Program-made: the position numbers and the translations under genes
Shown: piece by piece, positions 18,975 through 28,886 of the stretch
Position numbering within the stretch: position 1 is the first letter of the stretch
Layout: each line of letters starts with the position of its first letter
Source: Pseudomonas oleovorans subsp. oleovorans
GTDB taxonomy: Bacteria > Pseudomonadota > Gammaproteobacteria > Pseudomonadales > Pseudomonadaceae
Assembly (NCBI RefSeq): GCF_002197815.1
Contig: NZ_NIUB01000011.1
Coordinates: 62,001 to 126,000, forward strand
Direction of reading: 5' to 3'
DNA: 64,000 nucleotides
The notes under the pieces: generated by a model
Seen by the model: only the letters and a program-made list of their open reading frames with translations
The model's database searches: none
What the model was told of the DNA's origin: nothing

Positions 18975-19288
18975 GTTGGCTCCTCAGTGGCTGGCGCGTT
19001 ATGCCTGCCGGAAAAAGTGGCTGATACGGTATGTGCCGCAAGGTGGTCGTTTATCACTGCCGCCTGCGATGGGCGTGCATGCGTGGTGAGGCGGAGTGTG
19101 GAGCCGAGCCAAGGCGAAACCTTATCCATGGGCGACATGGCCGGATGCGTTTCCGACGCGCTAGCCCCCGTGCTATCAGGCAGGTCGCGATAAGCATGTG
19201 GATGTCGCTGGTAGATAAATGACGGTGCTCGGCCTTTCGCACAATCCGCCGTATATAGGCCGATATCCGGCCGTGTGGAGAGCTGTTC
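18975..19288. other. gbcA-gbcB divergent regulatory region
   Basis: 314 bases without a gene between two divergent starts. A promoter region for both is expected, and activation by a GbdR-type regulator is likely from synteny. I could not pick out a confident -35/-10 pair or operator. A short palindromic stretch GCCGTATATAGGCCGATATC stands at 19248-19267, about 20 bases before gbcB. Confidence 0.4.
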
Positions 19289-20395
19289 ATGACCACCACC
19301 AACGCCTTCCTCAACCCGGTTACCACGCAGACCTGGACCAACGGCCGCCACCTGGTGCGTTGCGTCAAGGTGATCCAGGAAACCTGGGATGTGCGCACCT
19401 TCTGCTTCATGGCCGACCAGCCCGTGCTGTTCTTCTTCAAGCCCGGGCAGTTCGTCACCCTGGAGCTGGAGATCGATGGCCAGCCGATCATGCGCTCCTA
19501 CACCATTTCCAGCTCGCCTTCGGTGCCGTACAGCTTCTCCATCACCATCAAGCGGGTGCCGGGCGGCAAGGTCTCGAACTGGCTGCACGACAACTTCAAG
19601 GAAGGCGACGAGGTGCCAGTGCATGGGCCGGTGGGCCTGTTCAATGCCATCGATTTTCCCTCCGACAAGGTGCTGTTCCTCTCCGGTGGGGTCGGCATCA
19701 CGCCGGTGATGTCGATGGCGCGCTGGTTCTACGACACCAATGCCAATGTCGACATGGTCTTCGTGCACAGCGCCCGTTCGCCGAAGGACATCATCTACCA
19801 GCGCGAGCTGGAGCACATGGCGGCGCGCATCAACAATTTCAGCCTGCACGTGATCTGCGAAAAGCATGGCCTGGGTGAGTCCTGGGCTGGCTATCGCGGT
19901 TACCTGAACAAGCCAATGCTGGAGCTGATGGCACCGGACTTCCTCGAACGCGAAATATTCTGCTGTGGCCCGACGCCCTACATGAGCGCGGTCAAGCGTC
20001 TGCTCGAGGCGGCGGGCTATGACATGAGCCGCTACCACGAGGAGGCCTTCGGCCCGACGCCACCGGAGATCCGCGCCGAGGTCAAGGAACTGGCCGCCGA
20101 AGCCGCCGAGGCGCCCGAGGTGCCGGTGGCCGAGCTCAATCAGGTGGAGTTCATCAGTACCGGCAAGAGCATCCGTGTGGTGCCTGGTGAAACCGTGCAC
20201 GCCGCTGCGGCCAAGCTTGGCCTGCATATCCCTAAGGCCTGTGGCATGGGTATCTGCGGTACCTGCAAGGTGATGAAGACCGCCGGGGAAGTGGAAATGG
20301 AGCACAACGGCGGCATCACCGACGAGGATGTGGCCGAGGGCTACATCCTGTCGTGTTGCAGCGTGCCGAAAGGGGATGTGGCGATCGACTATTGA
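19289..20395 (+). CDS. gbcB: Glycine betaine monooxygenase reductase GbcB
   Basis: Flavin/iron-sulfur reductase that passes electrons from NAD(P)H to the Rieske centre of GbcA. It has 368 residues: an FNR-type barrel with FAD-binding RSYTISSSP near 71-79, a nucleotide-binding domain with LFLSGGVGITPVMSM near 130-144 and IFCCGPTPYMS, an Ala/Glu-rich linker (ELAAEAAEAPEVP), and a plant-type [2Fe-2S] domain with CGMGICGTCK and a final Cys near 357. The reductase-then-ferredoxin order is that of this family. Confidence 0.95.
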   Translation: MTTTNAFLNPVTTQTWTNGRHLVRCVKVIQETWDVRTFCFMADQPVLFFFKPGQFVTLELEIDGQPIMRSYTISSSPSVPYSFSITIKRVPGGKVSNWLHDNFKEGDEVPVHGPVGLFNAIDFPSDKVLFLSGGVGITPVMSMARWFYDTNANVDMVFVHSARSPKDIIYQRELEHMAARINNFSLHVICEKHGLGESWAGYRGYLNKPMLELMAPDFLEREIFCCGPTPYMSAVKRLLEAAGYDMSRYHEEAFGPTPPEIRAEVKELAAEAAEAPEVPVAELNQVEFISTGKSIRVVPGETVHAAAAKLGLHIPKACGMGICGTCKVMKTAGEVEMEHNGGITDEDVAEGYILSCCSVPKGDVAIDY

Positions 20396-20454
20396 TCGCC
20401 ACCTTGGTTCTGGTCGCGGTTAAAGCCCCTCCCACAGGTGCGTCATGGCGTCAT

Positions 20455-21495
20455 TCAGGCGCTCATTACTTCACGGATATCCGCGGCCAACTGACGTACG
20501 CGGGCTTCGTCGGTATCCCAGCTGCACATGAAGCGCGCGCCGCCGGCGCCGATGAAGGTGTAGAAGCGCCAGCCACGGGCGGTGAGGGCGGCGATGGCCG
20601 GCTCCGACAGTTGCAGGAACACGCCGTTGGCTTCCACCGGGAACATCAGGCTGACGCCGGGTACATCCGCCACCAGGTTGGCCAGCAACTGCGCGCAGCG
20701 GTTGGCGTGGTTGGCGTATTTCAGCCAGACATCGTTCTGCAGGATGCCGACCCAGGGCGCGGACAGGTAGCGCATCTTCGAGGCCAGTTGGCCGGCCTGC
20801 TTGCAGCGGTAGTCGAAGTCCTCGGCCAGATCCTTGTTGAAGAAGACGATGGCCTCACCGACGGCCATGCCGTTCTTGGTGCCGCCGAAACACAGCACGT
20901 CGACGCCGGCCTTCCAGGTCAGCTCTGCCGGGCTGCAGCCGAGGAAGGCGCAGGCGTTGGAGAAGCGTGCGCCGTCCATGTGCAGGTGCAGGCCCAGCTC
21001 CTCGCAGACCTGGCTGATGGCGCGGACTTCTTCCGGGCGATAGACAGTGCCTACTTCGGTGGCCTGGGTGAGGGTGACCACGCGCGGTTTCGGGTAGTGG
21101 ATATCCTGACGCTTGCGAGCGATCTCGCGGATCGCTTGCGGGGTCAGCTTGCCGTTATCGGTCTTGGCCAGCAGCAGCTTGGAGCCGTTGGAGAAGAACT
21201 CCGGTGCGCCGCATTCGTCGGTTTCGACGTGGGCGGTCTCCGAGCAGATCACGCTGTGGTAGCTCTGGCACAGCGAGGCCAGGGCCAGGGAGTTGGCGGC
21301 GGTGCCGTTGAAGGCGAAGAACACCTCGCAGTCGGTCTCGAACAGGCGGCGGAAGTGATCGGCAGCGCGCGCCGTCCATTCGTCATCGCCGTAGGCGCGC
21401 TGGTGGCCCTGGTTGGCCTCGGCCATGGCGGCCCAAGCTTCGGGACAGATGCCGGAGTAGTTGTCGCTGGCGAATTGCTGGGCATTGTCGGGCAT
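20455..21495 (-). CDS. ltaE: Low-specificity L-threonine aldolase
   Basis: PLP-dependent enzyme of fold type I that cleaves threonine and allo-threonine to glycine and acetaldehyde. It has 346 residues. The PLP-phosphate loop is FAFNGTAANSLALAS, the cofactor-binding acidic motif is LHMDGARFSNA, and the Schiff-base lysine sits in CFGGTKNGM near 202-210. It lies in the glycine betaine cluster, where it links glycine and threonine pools. It is convergent with gbcB and divergent from the small secreted protein gene. Confidence 0.93.
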   Translation of the reverse strand: MPDNAQQFASDNYSGICPEAWAAMAEANQGHQRAYGDDEWTARAADHFRRLFETDCEVFFAFNGTAANSLALASLCQSYHSVICSETAHVETDECGAPEFFSNGSKLLLAKTDNGKLTPQAIREIARKRQDIHYPKPRVVTLTQATEVGTVYRPEEVRAISQVCEELGLHLHMDGARFSNACAFLGCSPAELTWKAGVDVLCFGGTKNGMAVGEAIVFFNKDLAEDFDYRCKQAGQLASKMRYLSAPWVGILQNDVWLKYANHANRCAQLLANLVADVPGVSLMFPVEANGVFLQLSEPAIAALTARGWRFYTFIGAGGARFMCSWDTDEARVRQLAADIREVMSA

Positions 21496-21734
21496 TGGCG
21501 CGTTCCTTCTGAAAAACCTGCCGGCGGGTCTGCCGGGAAAGCCTCTACTTTAACCCTGCGGCTATCTGTCAGGCGTCCGTCGCCGCGACGAGTTGTTGCG
21601 CTGAAGCGTACTGCCGAGTCGGTTCGTGGCCAAACGTTCGGCTAGCAGATGGAACTTGAAGCTTGCTCTGGCGTTCACACTTACCAGAGGGCGGCAGTCG
21701 ATCCGCTCTCCGCAATCAAGAGAAGGAGTTTCCC

Positions 21735-22034
21735 ATGACTTATCGTCACCTGCTCGCCCTTGCTCTGCCGCTGGCCGTGGCGCTGCCCGTTTCCGCCGCC
21801 GAGTGGTCGGATGATGCCAAGACCGAATTCGTTCAGCAGTGCATCGCTGGCGCACCGGCAGGCTACGAGGAGCCACAACTGCGTGCTTATTGCGACTGCG
21901 CTGCGACCAGCGTCAGCAAGGAATTCAGCGAGGCCGAGTTGCAGGAAATGAGTCGCCAGTCTCCGCCTGACCCTACCATGCAGCAGCGCCTGGTGAATGC
22001 CTCCAGCAGTTGCGGAGAGAAACTCAAGCCATAA
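21735..22034 (+). CDS. Small secreted cysteine-containing protein, unknown function
   Basis: A 99-residue protein with a clear signal peptide (MTYRHLLALALPLAVALPVSA, cleavage near 21). The mature part has four cysteines (QQCIAG, AYCDCA, SSCGEK) able to form two disulfides, and a charged helical centre (VSKEFSEAELQEM). ATG at 21735 with AGAAGGAG upstream. A gene of this kind occupies the same place between the threonine aldolase and glyA in P. aeruginosa, as I recall. Role unknown. Confidence 0.8.
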   Translation: MTYRHLLALALPLAVALPVSAAEWSDDAKTEFVQQCIAGAPAGYEEPQLRAYCDCAATSVSKEFSEAELQEMSRQSPPDPTMQQRLVNASSSCGEKLKP

Positions 22035-22096
22035 GTGGCTGAGTAAATAACGTGCGCTTGTGCCGGAGCCCCGTGGGCTCTGGCCTGGCGCCGGAT

Positions 22097-22553
22097 TTCC
22101 ACAGGCAGTGCACAGTGGCGCCCACAGTATTTGTGCACAAGCCGCGTCTATCTATTTGATCCTGTTCGATTTTTAGCCGTCTCTCGGCAAGCCCCGGCTG
22201 CTCTGGCTTCGCGCCTGCGTCGAACAGCCTATGCACAGTTTCATCCACATCTTCTGTGCATATCCCCAACCGATCCCTGCCTCTCGCTCATGTCGCTGGT
22301 GGATAAGCCAGGGTGGCGGTGCGGGTGTATGGATATTGAGCGCAGCCCTGTATCGCAGTGAGTGCAAGGCCGGCAGCAATCTGCTGACAGCTTTTCCACA
22401 GGCTAGTCCACGGCTTCTGTGTATGGCTGATGTTGTTAACTGCTTGATATCGATCAGGAAATGACCTTTTTGCGGGAGCCCCTGCCATTCCTGGGGCGGG
22501 CGTTGTATGCACGGTTTATCCACAGTTTGATCCCCGTGATTTGTGTGCAAACC
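22097..22553. repeat. Cluster of degenerate palindromic units with TTATCCACAG cores upstream of glyA
   Basis: The 690-base gap 22035-22724 has no convincing gene. It contains at least four related units at 22097-22143, 22228-22266, 22391-22427 and 22513-22553, plus a half unit (GTGGATAAGCC) at 22301-22311. The clearest, 22513-22553, pairs GGTTTATCCACAG with TTTGTGTGCAAACC as an imperfect inverted repeat around an ATCCCC centre. The other units keep CCACAG, ATCCAC and TTCTGTGCATA in the same order. A fifth copy at 58272-58312 is inverted. Confidence 0.6.
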
Positions 22554-22724
22554 AGCGGCGCACCCGCGACGCGCCTGATTGCGACAAGGCCATGTCGCAA
22601 ACGAATGCTCTCACGGCGTTGGCAGGCATTTGAGCGGGCAGGGGCGGCCCTACCATCGCTGCACAGGGCCTTGCCGGCCTGCCCGTCCAAGACCGCCGCC
22701 CACAGGCGCTGCAGGAGAGTTGAG

Positions 22725-23978
22725 ATGTTCAGCAAGCAGGATCAGATTCAGGGTTACGACGACGAGTTGCTCGCGGCGATCGATCAGGAAGAACGCCGTC
22801 AGGAAGAGCATATCGAGCTGATCGCCTCGGAGAACTACTGCAGTCAGCGGGTGATGGAAGCGCAGGGCAGCGGCCTGACCAACAAGTACGCCGAAGGTTA
22901 TCCGGGCAAGCGTTATTACGGTGGCTGCGAGTATGTCGACAAGGTCGAGCAACTGGCCATCGACCGCGCCAAGGCGCTGTTCGGCGCCGATTACGCCAAC
23001 GTTCAGCCGCACTCCGGTTCCTCGGCCAACAGCGCCGTGTACCTGGCGTTGCTCAATGCCGGCGACACTATCCTCGGCATGAGCCTGGCCCACGGCGGCC
23101 ACCTGACTCACGGCGCCAAGGTGTCGTCCTCGGGCAAACTCTACAACGCCGTGCAGTACGGCCTGGACACCGCTACCGGGCTGATCGACTACGACGAGGT
23201 CGAGCGCCTGGCCGTGGAGCACAAGCCGAAGATCATCGTCGCCGGGTTTTCCGCCTACTCCAAGACCCTGGATTTCCCGCGCTTTCGCGCCATCGCCGAC
23301 AAGGTCGGTGCGCTGCTGTTCGTCGACATGGCCCACGTCGCTGGCCTGGTCGCCGCCGGTCTGTACCCGAACCCGATTCCCTTCGCCGATGTGGTCACTA
23401 CCACCACCCACAAGACTCTGCGTGGCCCGCGTGGCGGCCTGATCCTGGCCAAGGCCAACGAAGAGATCGAGAAGAAGCTCAACTCCGCCGTATTCCCCGG
23501 TGCCCAGGGCGGCCCGCTGATGCACGTCATCGCCGCCAAGGCCGTGTGCTTCAAGGAGGCCATGGAGCCGGAGTTCAAGGCCTACCAGCAGCAGGTGATC
23601 GACAACGCCCAGGCCATGGCCAAGGTCTTTATCGAGCGCGGCTACGAGGTGGTCTCCGGTGGCACCGACAACCATCTGTTCCTGCTCAGCCTGATCAAGC
23701 AAGGGCTGACCGGTAAGGAGGCTGACGCCGCCCTTGGCCGCGCTGGCATCACCGTGAACAAGAACGCCGTACCGAACGACCCACAGTCGCCGTTTGTCAC
23801 GTCGGGCATCCGTATCGGCACGCCGGCGGTGACCACCCGTGGCTTCAAGGTCGCCCAGTGCCAGGCGCTGGCCGGCTGGATCTGCGACATCCTCGATCAC
23901 CTCGGCGATGCCGATGTCGAGGCGCAGGTGGCCAAGCTGGTCGCCGGGCTGTGCGCGGACTACCCCGTATACCGCTAA
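22725..23978 (+). CDS. glyA: Serine hydroxymethyltransferase
   Basis: PLP enzyme interconverting serine and glycine with transfer of a one-carbon unit to tetrahydrofolate. It has 417 residues from the ATG at 22725, with AGGAGAG just upstream. Motifs: [10 protein letters not shown] at 31-40, [11 protein letters not shown] at 96-106, and the PLP lysine Lys230 in [14 protein letters not shown]. As the first gene of the sarcosine oxidase region it uses the methylene-tetrahydrofolate and glycine made from sarcosine to give serine. The genome may carry a second glyA; this one is the catabolic-cluster copy. Confidence 0.96.
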   Translation: MFSKQDQIQGYDDELLAAIDQEERRQEEHIELIASENYCSQRVMEAQGSGLTNKYAEGYPGKRYYGGCEYVDKVEQLAIDRAKALFGADYANVQPHSGSSANSAVYLALLNAGDTILGMSLAHGGHLTHGAKVSSSGKLYNAVQYGLDTATGLIDYDEVERLAVEHKPKIIVAGFSAYSKTLDFPRFRAIADKVGALLFVDMAHVAGLVAAGLYPNPIPFADVVTTTTHKTLRGPRGGLILAKANEEIEKKLNSAVFPGAQGGPLMHVIAAKAVCFKEAMEPEFKAYQQQVIDNAQAMAKVFIERGYEVVSGGTDNHLFLLSLIKQGLTGKEADAALGRAGITVNKNAVPNDPQSPFVTSGIRIGTPAVTTRGFKVAQCQALAGWICDILDHLGDADVEAQVAKLVAGLCADYPVYR

Positions 23979-23994
23979 AGCCTTCTGCTCTGTT

Positions 23995-24062
23995 GTAGGA
24001 GCCAGCTTGCTGGCGATCCAGCCGAGCTCGTTGTAATGGATCGCCAGCAAGCTGGCTCCTAC
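23995..24062. repeat. REP inverted pair (REPIN-like) between glyA and soxB
   Basis: A perfect 26-base inverted repeat (23995-24020 and 24037-24062) starting GTAGGAGCCAGCTTGCTGG, with a 16-base spacer. It belongs to the same family as 32360-32419 and the pair at 49445-49504. A strong hairpin between glyA and soxB may stabilise or separate the transcripts. Confidence 0.88.
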
Positions 24063-24100
24063 AGGTTAGGCGTTCGAGAACAGATTCAAGGAGCATCTCC

Positions 24101-25351
24101 ATGCAACGTTATTCCGGCTTCGGCCTGTTCAAGCACTCGTTCAGCCACCATGAGAACTGGCAGCGCATGTGGCGTAACCCGACGCCCAAGCCGGTGTACG
24201 ACGTGGTCATCGTCGGCGGTGGCGGCCACGGCCTGGCCACGGCCTATTACCTGGCCAAGGAATTCGGCGTGAAGAACGTCGCAGTGGTGGAGAAGGGCTG
24301 GCTCGGCGGCGGCAACACCGCGCGCAACACCACCATCGTGCGTTCCAACTACCTGTGGGACGAGTCCGCGCAGCTCTACGAACACGCGATGAAGTTGTGG
24401 GAAGGGCTGTCGCAGGACATCAACTACAACGTCATGTTCTCCCAGCGCGGTGTCTACAACCTCTGCCACACCCTGCAGGACATGCGTGACGCCGAGCGCC
24501 GCGTCAGCGCCAACCGCCTCAATGGCGTGGATGGTGAACTGCTGGATGCCAAGCAGGTCGAGGCGGAGATTCCCTACCTCGACTGCAGCAAGAACACCCG
24601 TTACCCGGTGATGGGTTCCACCGTACAGCGTCGCGGTGGCGTCGCCCGTCACGACGCCGTGGCCTGGGGCTACGCACGTGCCGCCGATGCCTTGGGCGTC
24701 GATCTGATCCAGAACACCGAGGTGATCGGTTTCCGCAAGCAGAACGGTGCGGTGATCGGCGTGGAGACCAACAAGGGTTTCATCGGCGCCAAGCGCGTCG
24801 GTGTGGTCACTGCCGGTAATTCCGGGCACATGGCGGGGCTCGCCGGCTTCCGTCTGCCGCTGGAATCGCACCCGCTGCAAGCGCTGGTGTCCGAGCCGAT
24901 CAAGCCGATCATCGACAGCGTGATCATGTCCAACGCCGTGCATGGCTACATCAGCCAGTCGGACAAGGGCGATCTGGTCATCGGTGCCGGCATCGACGGC
25001 TACAACGGCTACGGCCAGCGCGGCTCCTACCACACTATCGAGCACACCCTGCAGGCCATCGTCGAGATGTTCCCGGTGCTCTCGCGCGTGCGCATGAATC
25101 GCCAGTGGGGCGGCATCGTCGATACCAGCCCCGATGCCTGCCCGATCATCTCCAAGACCCCGGTGGACAACCTGTTCTTCAACTGCGGTTGGGGCACTGG
25201 TGGCTTCAAGGCCACGCCGGGTTCGGGCCACGTGTTCGCCGCCAGCCTGGCCAAGGGTGAGATGCACCCGCTGGCCAAACCGTTCTCCATCGACCGTTTT
25301 CACACCGGCGCACTGATCGACGAGCACGGCGCCGCTGCGGTGGCTCACTAA
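24101..25351 (+). CDS. soxB: Sarcosine oxidase beta subunit
   Basis: Part of the heterotetrameric sarcosine oxidase, which converts sarcosine to glycine, hydrogen peroxide and methylene-tetrahydrofolate or formaldehyde. It has 416 residues. The FAD site is [20 protein letters not shown] near 35-54, with [10 protein letters not shown] shortly after. The family places a covalent FMN on a histidine of this subunit; [10 protein letters not shown] is one conserved region. The C-terminal FAD-contacting motif [16 protein letters not shown] is intact. First gene of soxBDAG. Confidence 0.95.
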   Translation: MQRYSGFGLFKHSFSHHENWQRMWRNPTPKPVYDVVIVGGGGHGLATAYYLAKEFGVKNVAVVEKGWLGGGNTARNTTIVRSNYLWDESAQLYEHAMKLWEGLSQDINYNVMFSQRGVYNLCHTLQDMRDAERRVSANRLNGVDGELLDAKQVEAEIPYLDCSKNTRYPVMGSTVQRRGGVARHDAVAWGYARAADALGVDLIQNTEVIGFRKQNGAVIGVETNKGFIGAKRVGVVTAGNSGHMAGLAGFRLPLESHPLQALVSEPIKPIIDSVIMSNAVHGYISQSDKGDLVIGAGIDGYNGYGQRGSYHTIEHTLQAIVEMFPVLSRVRMNRQWGGIVDTSPDACPIISKTPVDNLFFNCGWGTGGFKATPGSGHVFAASLAKGEMHPLAKPFSIDRFHTGALIDEHGAAAVAH

Positions 25352-25376
25352 AAGCGCGCGTAGCGCAAAGCTGATG

Positions 25377-25487
25377 ACCCTCTCCCGCTTGCGGGAGAGG
25401 GTGGCCCGCAGGGCCGGGAGAGGGTAGCGCGGCCAACACCGAATGCCCTCTCCCCCGACCCCTCTCCCACAAGTGGGAGAGGGGAGA
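25377..25487. repeat. CCCTCTCCC-type intergenic palindrome, copy 2
   Basis: Two hairpins in series: CCCTCTCCCGC / GCGGGAGAGGG at the left and CCCCTCTCCCAC / GTGGGAGAGGGG at the right. It fills nearly the whole soxB-soxD gap inside an otherwise tight operon. Confidence 0.8.
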
Positions 25488-25539
25488 CAAGATAAACCCC
25501 GTTGGCATCTGCGAGCGGGGAGTGTTTCAGGAGGCCAAC

Positions 25540-25866
25540 ATGCTGCACATCTTCTGCCCTTACTGTGGCGAACTGCGCTCCGAAGAGGAATTCCACGCCA
25601 AGGGCCAGGCGCACATCGCTCGCCCGCTCGATCCCGATGCCTGCAGCGATGCAGAGTGGGGCGAGTACATGTTCTTCCGCGACAACCCGCGTGGTATCCA
25701 CCACGAGCTGTGGGTGCATGCGGCCGGTTGCCGCAAGTATTTCAATGTCACCCGCCACACCGTGACCTACGAGATTCTCGAGACCTACAAGGTCGGCGAG
25801 AAGCCTTCGGTCACCGCAGCCGGGGCCCCCGACAAGCAAGTCGTGGCAGAAGGAGTAACGGCATGA
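25540..25866 (+). CDS. soxD: Sarcosine oxidase delta subunit
   Basis: Small zinc-binding subunit of heterotetrameric sarcosine oxidase, 108 residues from the ATG at 25540 (CAGGAGG eight bases before). Zinc ligands lie in IFCPYCGELRSEEEF (Cys6 and Cys9) with a distal His and Cys in LWVHAAGCRKYFNV. Typical delta-subunit sequence RDNPRGIHHELW is present. Its stop overlaps the soxA start by four bases (ATGA). Confidence 0.94.
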   Translation: MLHIFCPYCGELRSEEEFHAKGQAHIARPLDPDACSDAEWGEYMFFRDNPRGIHHELWVHAAGCRKYFNVTRHTVTYEILETYKVGEKPSVTAAGAPDKQVVAEGVTA

Positions 25867-28800
25867 GTCAGGTCAATCGTCTTGCCAAGGGCGGTCGCAT
25901 CGACCGCAGCCAGGCGCTGAGCTTCACCTTCAATGGCCAGACCTATCAGGGCTTCGCCGGCGACAGCCTGGCCGCCGCGCTGCTGGCCAACGGCGTCGAC
26001 ATCGTCGGCCGCAGCTTCAAGTACTCGCGCCCACGCGGCATCGTCGCTGCGGGCGCGGAAGAGCCCAATGCCGTGTTGCAGATCGGCTCCAGCGAGGCGG
26101 CGCAGATCCCCAACGTGCGTGCGACCCAGCAGGCGCTGTACAGCGGCCTGGTGGCCAACAGCACCAATGGCTGGCCGAGCGTCAACACCGACCTGATGGG
26201 CATCCTCGGCAAGGTTGGTGGCGGCATGATGCCGCCCGGTTTCTACTACAAGACCTTCATGTATCCACAGAACCTGTGGATGACCTACGAGAAGTACATC
26301 CGCAAGGCCGCAGGCTTAGGCCGTTCGCCCACCGAGGTCGACCCGGATATCTACGACCAGCTCAACCAGCACTGCGACGTGCTGATCGTCGGCGCCGGCC
26401 CTGCCGGTCTCGCCGCCGCGCTGGCGGCTGGCCGTAGCGGTGCGCGGGTGATCCTCGCCGATGAACAGGAAGAGTTCGGTGGCAGCCTGCTCGACACCCG
26501 CGAGACCCTCGACGGCAAGCCTGCCACCGACTGGGTGGCGCAAGCCATCGCCGAGTTGCAGGCCATGCCGGAAGTGACCCTGCTGCCCCGCGCCACGGTC
26601 AACGGCTACCACGACCACAACTTCCTCACCATTCACCAGCGCCTGACCGATCACCTCGGCGAAACCGCGCCGATGGGACAGGCCCGTCAGCGCATGCACC
26701 GCGTGCGTGCCAAGCGTGTGGTGTTGGCCAGCGGCGCCCATGAGCGGCCGCTGGTGTACGCCAACAACGATGTACCGGGCAATATGCTGGCTGGCGCCGT
26801 GTCGACCTACGTCCGCCGTTACGGCGTGGCACCGGGCCAGGAACTGGTGCTGTCGACCAACAACGATTATGCCTACCGCGTGGTGCTCGACTGGCTCGAT
26901 GCCGGTCGCAAGGTGGTTGCTGTCGCCGATGCACGCAGCAACCCGCGTGGCGCCTGGGTCGAGGAAGCACGTGCCCGTGGCGTGCGCATTCTCACCGGCA
27001 GCGCGGTGATCGAAGCGCGCGGCAGCAAGCGCGTCACCGGCGCGCGTATCTGCGCCATCGATGCCAAGGCACACAAGGTCACCAGCCCTGGCGAAGTGCT
27101 CGACTGCGACCTGATCGTCAGCTCCGGTGGCTACAGCCCGGTGGTGCACTTGGCGTCGCACCTGGGTGGTCGCCCCGAATGGCGCGAGGACATCCTCGGT
27201 TTCGTGCCGGGGCCGGGCAACGGCATCCAGCAGCGCATCGACGCGGGTGCGGTGAATGGCGTGTTCGCCCTCGGTGACGTGCTCGCCAATGGCTTCGAGG
27301 CGGGCGCCAAGGCAGCTGCCGAGGCCGGTTACAAGGCGGTTAGCGGCAGCCTGCCGCAGGTCGAGGCGTTGCACGAGGAGCCGATGCTGGCGCTGTTCCA
27401 GGTGCCGCACGACAAATCCACCGCGCGCGCACCCAAGCAGTTCGTCGACCTGCAGAACGACGTCACCGCCGCCGGCATCGAGCTGGCCACGCGCGAGGGC
27501 TTCGAGTCGGTCGAGCACGTCAAACGTTACACCGCACTGGGCTTCGGCACCGACCAGGGCAAGCTGGGCAACATCAACGGCCTGGCTATCGCCGCGCGTT
27601 CGATGGGCATCAGCATCGTGCAGATGGGCACCACCATGTTCCGTCCGAATTACACGCCGGTGACTTTCGGCGCCGTGGCCGGTCGCCACTGTGGTGAGCT
27701 GTTCGATGCCAAGCGCTACACCGCGATGCAGGCCTGGCATGTGAAGAACGGCGCCGAGTTCGAGGACGTCGGCCAGTGGAAGCGCCCCTGGTACTTCCCG
27801 AAAAATGGCGAGGACCTGCACGCAGCCGTGGCCCGCGAGTGCCTGGCCGTGCGCAGCAGCGTGGGCATCCTCGATGCTTCCACCCTGGGCAAGATCGACA
27901 TTCAGGGCCCGGATGCGCGCGAGTTCCTCAACCGCGTCTACACCAACGCCTGGACCAAGCTCGATGTGGGCAAGGCGCGCTATGGCCTGATGTGCAAGGA
28001 AGATGGCATGGTCTTCGACGACGGCGTTACCGCCTGTCTCGGCGACAACCATTTCCTCATGACCACCACCACTGGCGGCGCGGCGCGCGTGCTGGAATGG
28101 CTGGAAATATACCACCAGACCGAATGGCCGGAGCTGAAGGTGTACTTCACCTCGGTCACCGACCACTGGGCGACCATGACCCTGTCCGGCCCCAACAGCC
28201 GCAAGCTGCTGGCCAAGGTCACCGATATCGACCTGGACAAGGACGCCTTCCCCTTCATGAGCTGGAAGGAAGGTCTGGTTGGCGGTGTGCCGGCGCGGGT
28301 GTTCCGCATTTCCTTCACCGGCGAGCTGAGCTACGAGGTCAACGTGCAGGCCGACTACGCTCTGGGCGTGTGGGAGCAGATCATCGAAGCCGGCAAGGAG
28401 TTCGACCTGACTCCCTACGGCACCGAGACCATGCACGTACTGCGTGCGGAGAAGGGCTTCATCATCGTTGGCCAGGACACCGACGCCTCGGTGACCCCGG
28501 ACGATCTGAACATGGGCTGGTGCGTCGGCCGTACCAAGCCGTTCTCCTGGATCGGCAAGCGCGGCATGAACCGCGCCGACTGCCTGCGCGAAGACCGCAA
28601 GCAGCTGGTCGGGCTGAAACCGGTCGACCCGAATCAGGTGCTGCCGGAAGGTGCGCAACTGGTGTTCGACCCGAAACAGTCCATCCCGATGCAGATGGTC
28701 GGCCACGTCACCTCCAGCTACATGAGCGCGGCGATGGGTTACAGCTTCGCCATGGCGGTGGTCAAAGGCGGCCTCAAGCGCATGGGCGAGCGTGTGTTCG

Positions 28801-28886
28801 CACCGCTGGCCGATGGCAGCGTGATCGAAGCCGAAATCTGCAGCTCCGTGTTCTATGACCCGAAAGGGGATCGCCAGAATGTCTAA
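25863..28886 (+). CDS. soxA: Sarcosine oxidase alpha subunit
   Basis: Large subunit of 1007 residues binding NAD+ and tetrahydrofolate. The N-terminus is a [2Fe-2S]-like fold (YQGFAGDSLAAALLANG). An NAD-binding domain follows with IVGAGPAGLAAALAAGRSG near 177-195, then a region with SGGYSPVVHLASHLG. The C-terminal third is a glycine cleavage T-protein-like domain (LDASTLGKIDIQGPDA, GTETMHVLRAEKG) where the folate reaction occurs. Length and order match family members. Overlaps soxD by 4 bases and soxG by 8. Confidence 0.95.
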   Translation: MSQVNRLAKGGRIDRSQALSFTFNGQTYQGFAGDSLAAALLANGVDIVGRSFKYSRPRGIVAAGAEEPNAVLQIGSSEAAQIPNVRATQQALYSGLVANSTNGWPSVNTDLMGILGKVGGGMMPPGFYYKTFMYPQNLWMTYEKYIRKAAGLGRSPTEVDPDIYDQLNQHCDVLIVGAGPAGLAAALAAGRSGARVILADEQEEFGGSLLDTRETLDGKPATDWVAQAIAELQAMPEVTLLPRATVNGYHDHNFLTIHQRLTDHLGETAPMGQARQRMHRVRAKRVVLASGAHERPLVYANNDVPGNMLAGAVSTYVRRYGVAPGQELVLSTNNDYAYRVVLDWLDAGRKVVAVADARSNPRGAWVEEARARGVRILTGSAVIEARGSKRVTGARICAIDAKAHKVTSPGEVLDCDLIVSSGGYSPVVHLASHLGGRPEWREDILGFVPGPGNGIQQRIDAGAVNGVFALGDVLANGFEAGAKAAAEAGYKAVSGSLPQVEALHEEPMLALFQVPHDKSTARAPKQFVDLQNDVTAAGIELATREGFESVEHVKRYTALGFGTDQGKLGNINGLAIAARSMGISIVQMGTTMFRPNYTPVTFGAVAGRHCGELFDAKRYTAMQAWHVKNGAEFEDVGQWKRPWYFPKNGEDLHAAVARECLAVRSSVGILDASTLGKIDIQGPDAREFLNRVYTNAWTKLDVGKARYGLMCKEDGMVFDDGVTACLGDNHFLMTTTTGGAARVLEWLEIYHQTEWPELKVYFTSVTDHWATMTLSGPNSRKLLAKVTDIDLDKDAFPFMSWKEGLVGGVPARVFRISFTGELSYEVNVQADYALGVWEQIIEAGKEFDLTPYGTETMHVLRAEKGFIIVGQDTDASVTPDDLNMGWCVGRTKPFSWIGKRGMNRADCLREDRKQLVGLKPVDPNQVLPEGAQLVFDPKQSIPMQMVGHVTSSYMSAAMGYSFAMAVVKGGLKRMGERVFAPLADGSVIEAEICSSVFYDPKGDRQNV

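Noticed and set aside
22035-22724. Possible replication origin because of TTATCCACAG motifs
   Set aside because: No dnaA, dnaN, rnpA or parAB neighbours and the boxes are in degenerate inverted repeats of another kind.
22461-22724. Extended N-terminus of GlyA reading in frame from 22461
   Set aside because: Serine hydroxymethyltransferase starts at [10 protein letters not shown] with a good ribosome binding site; upstream residues are not conserved and overlap the repeat units.
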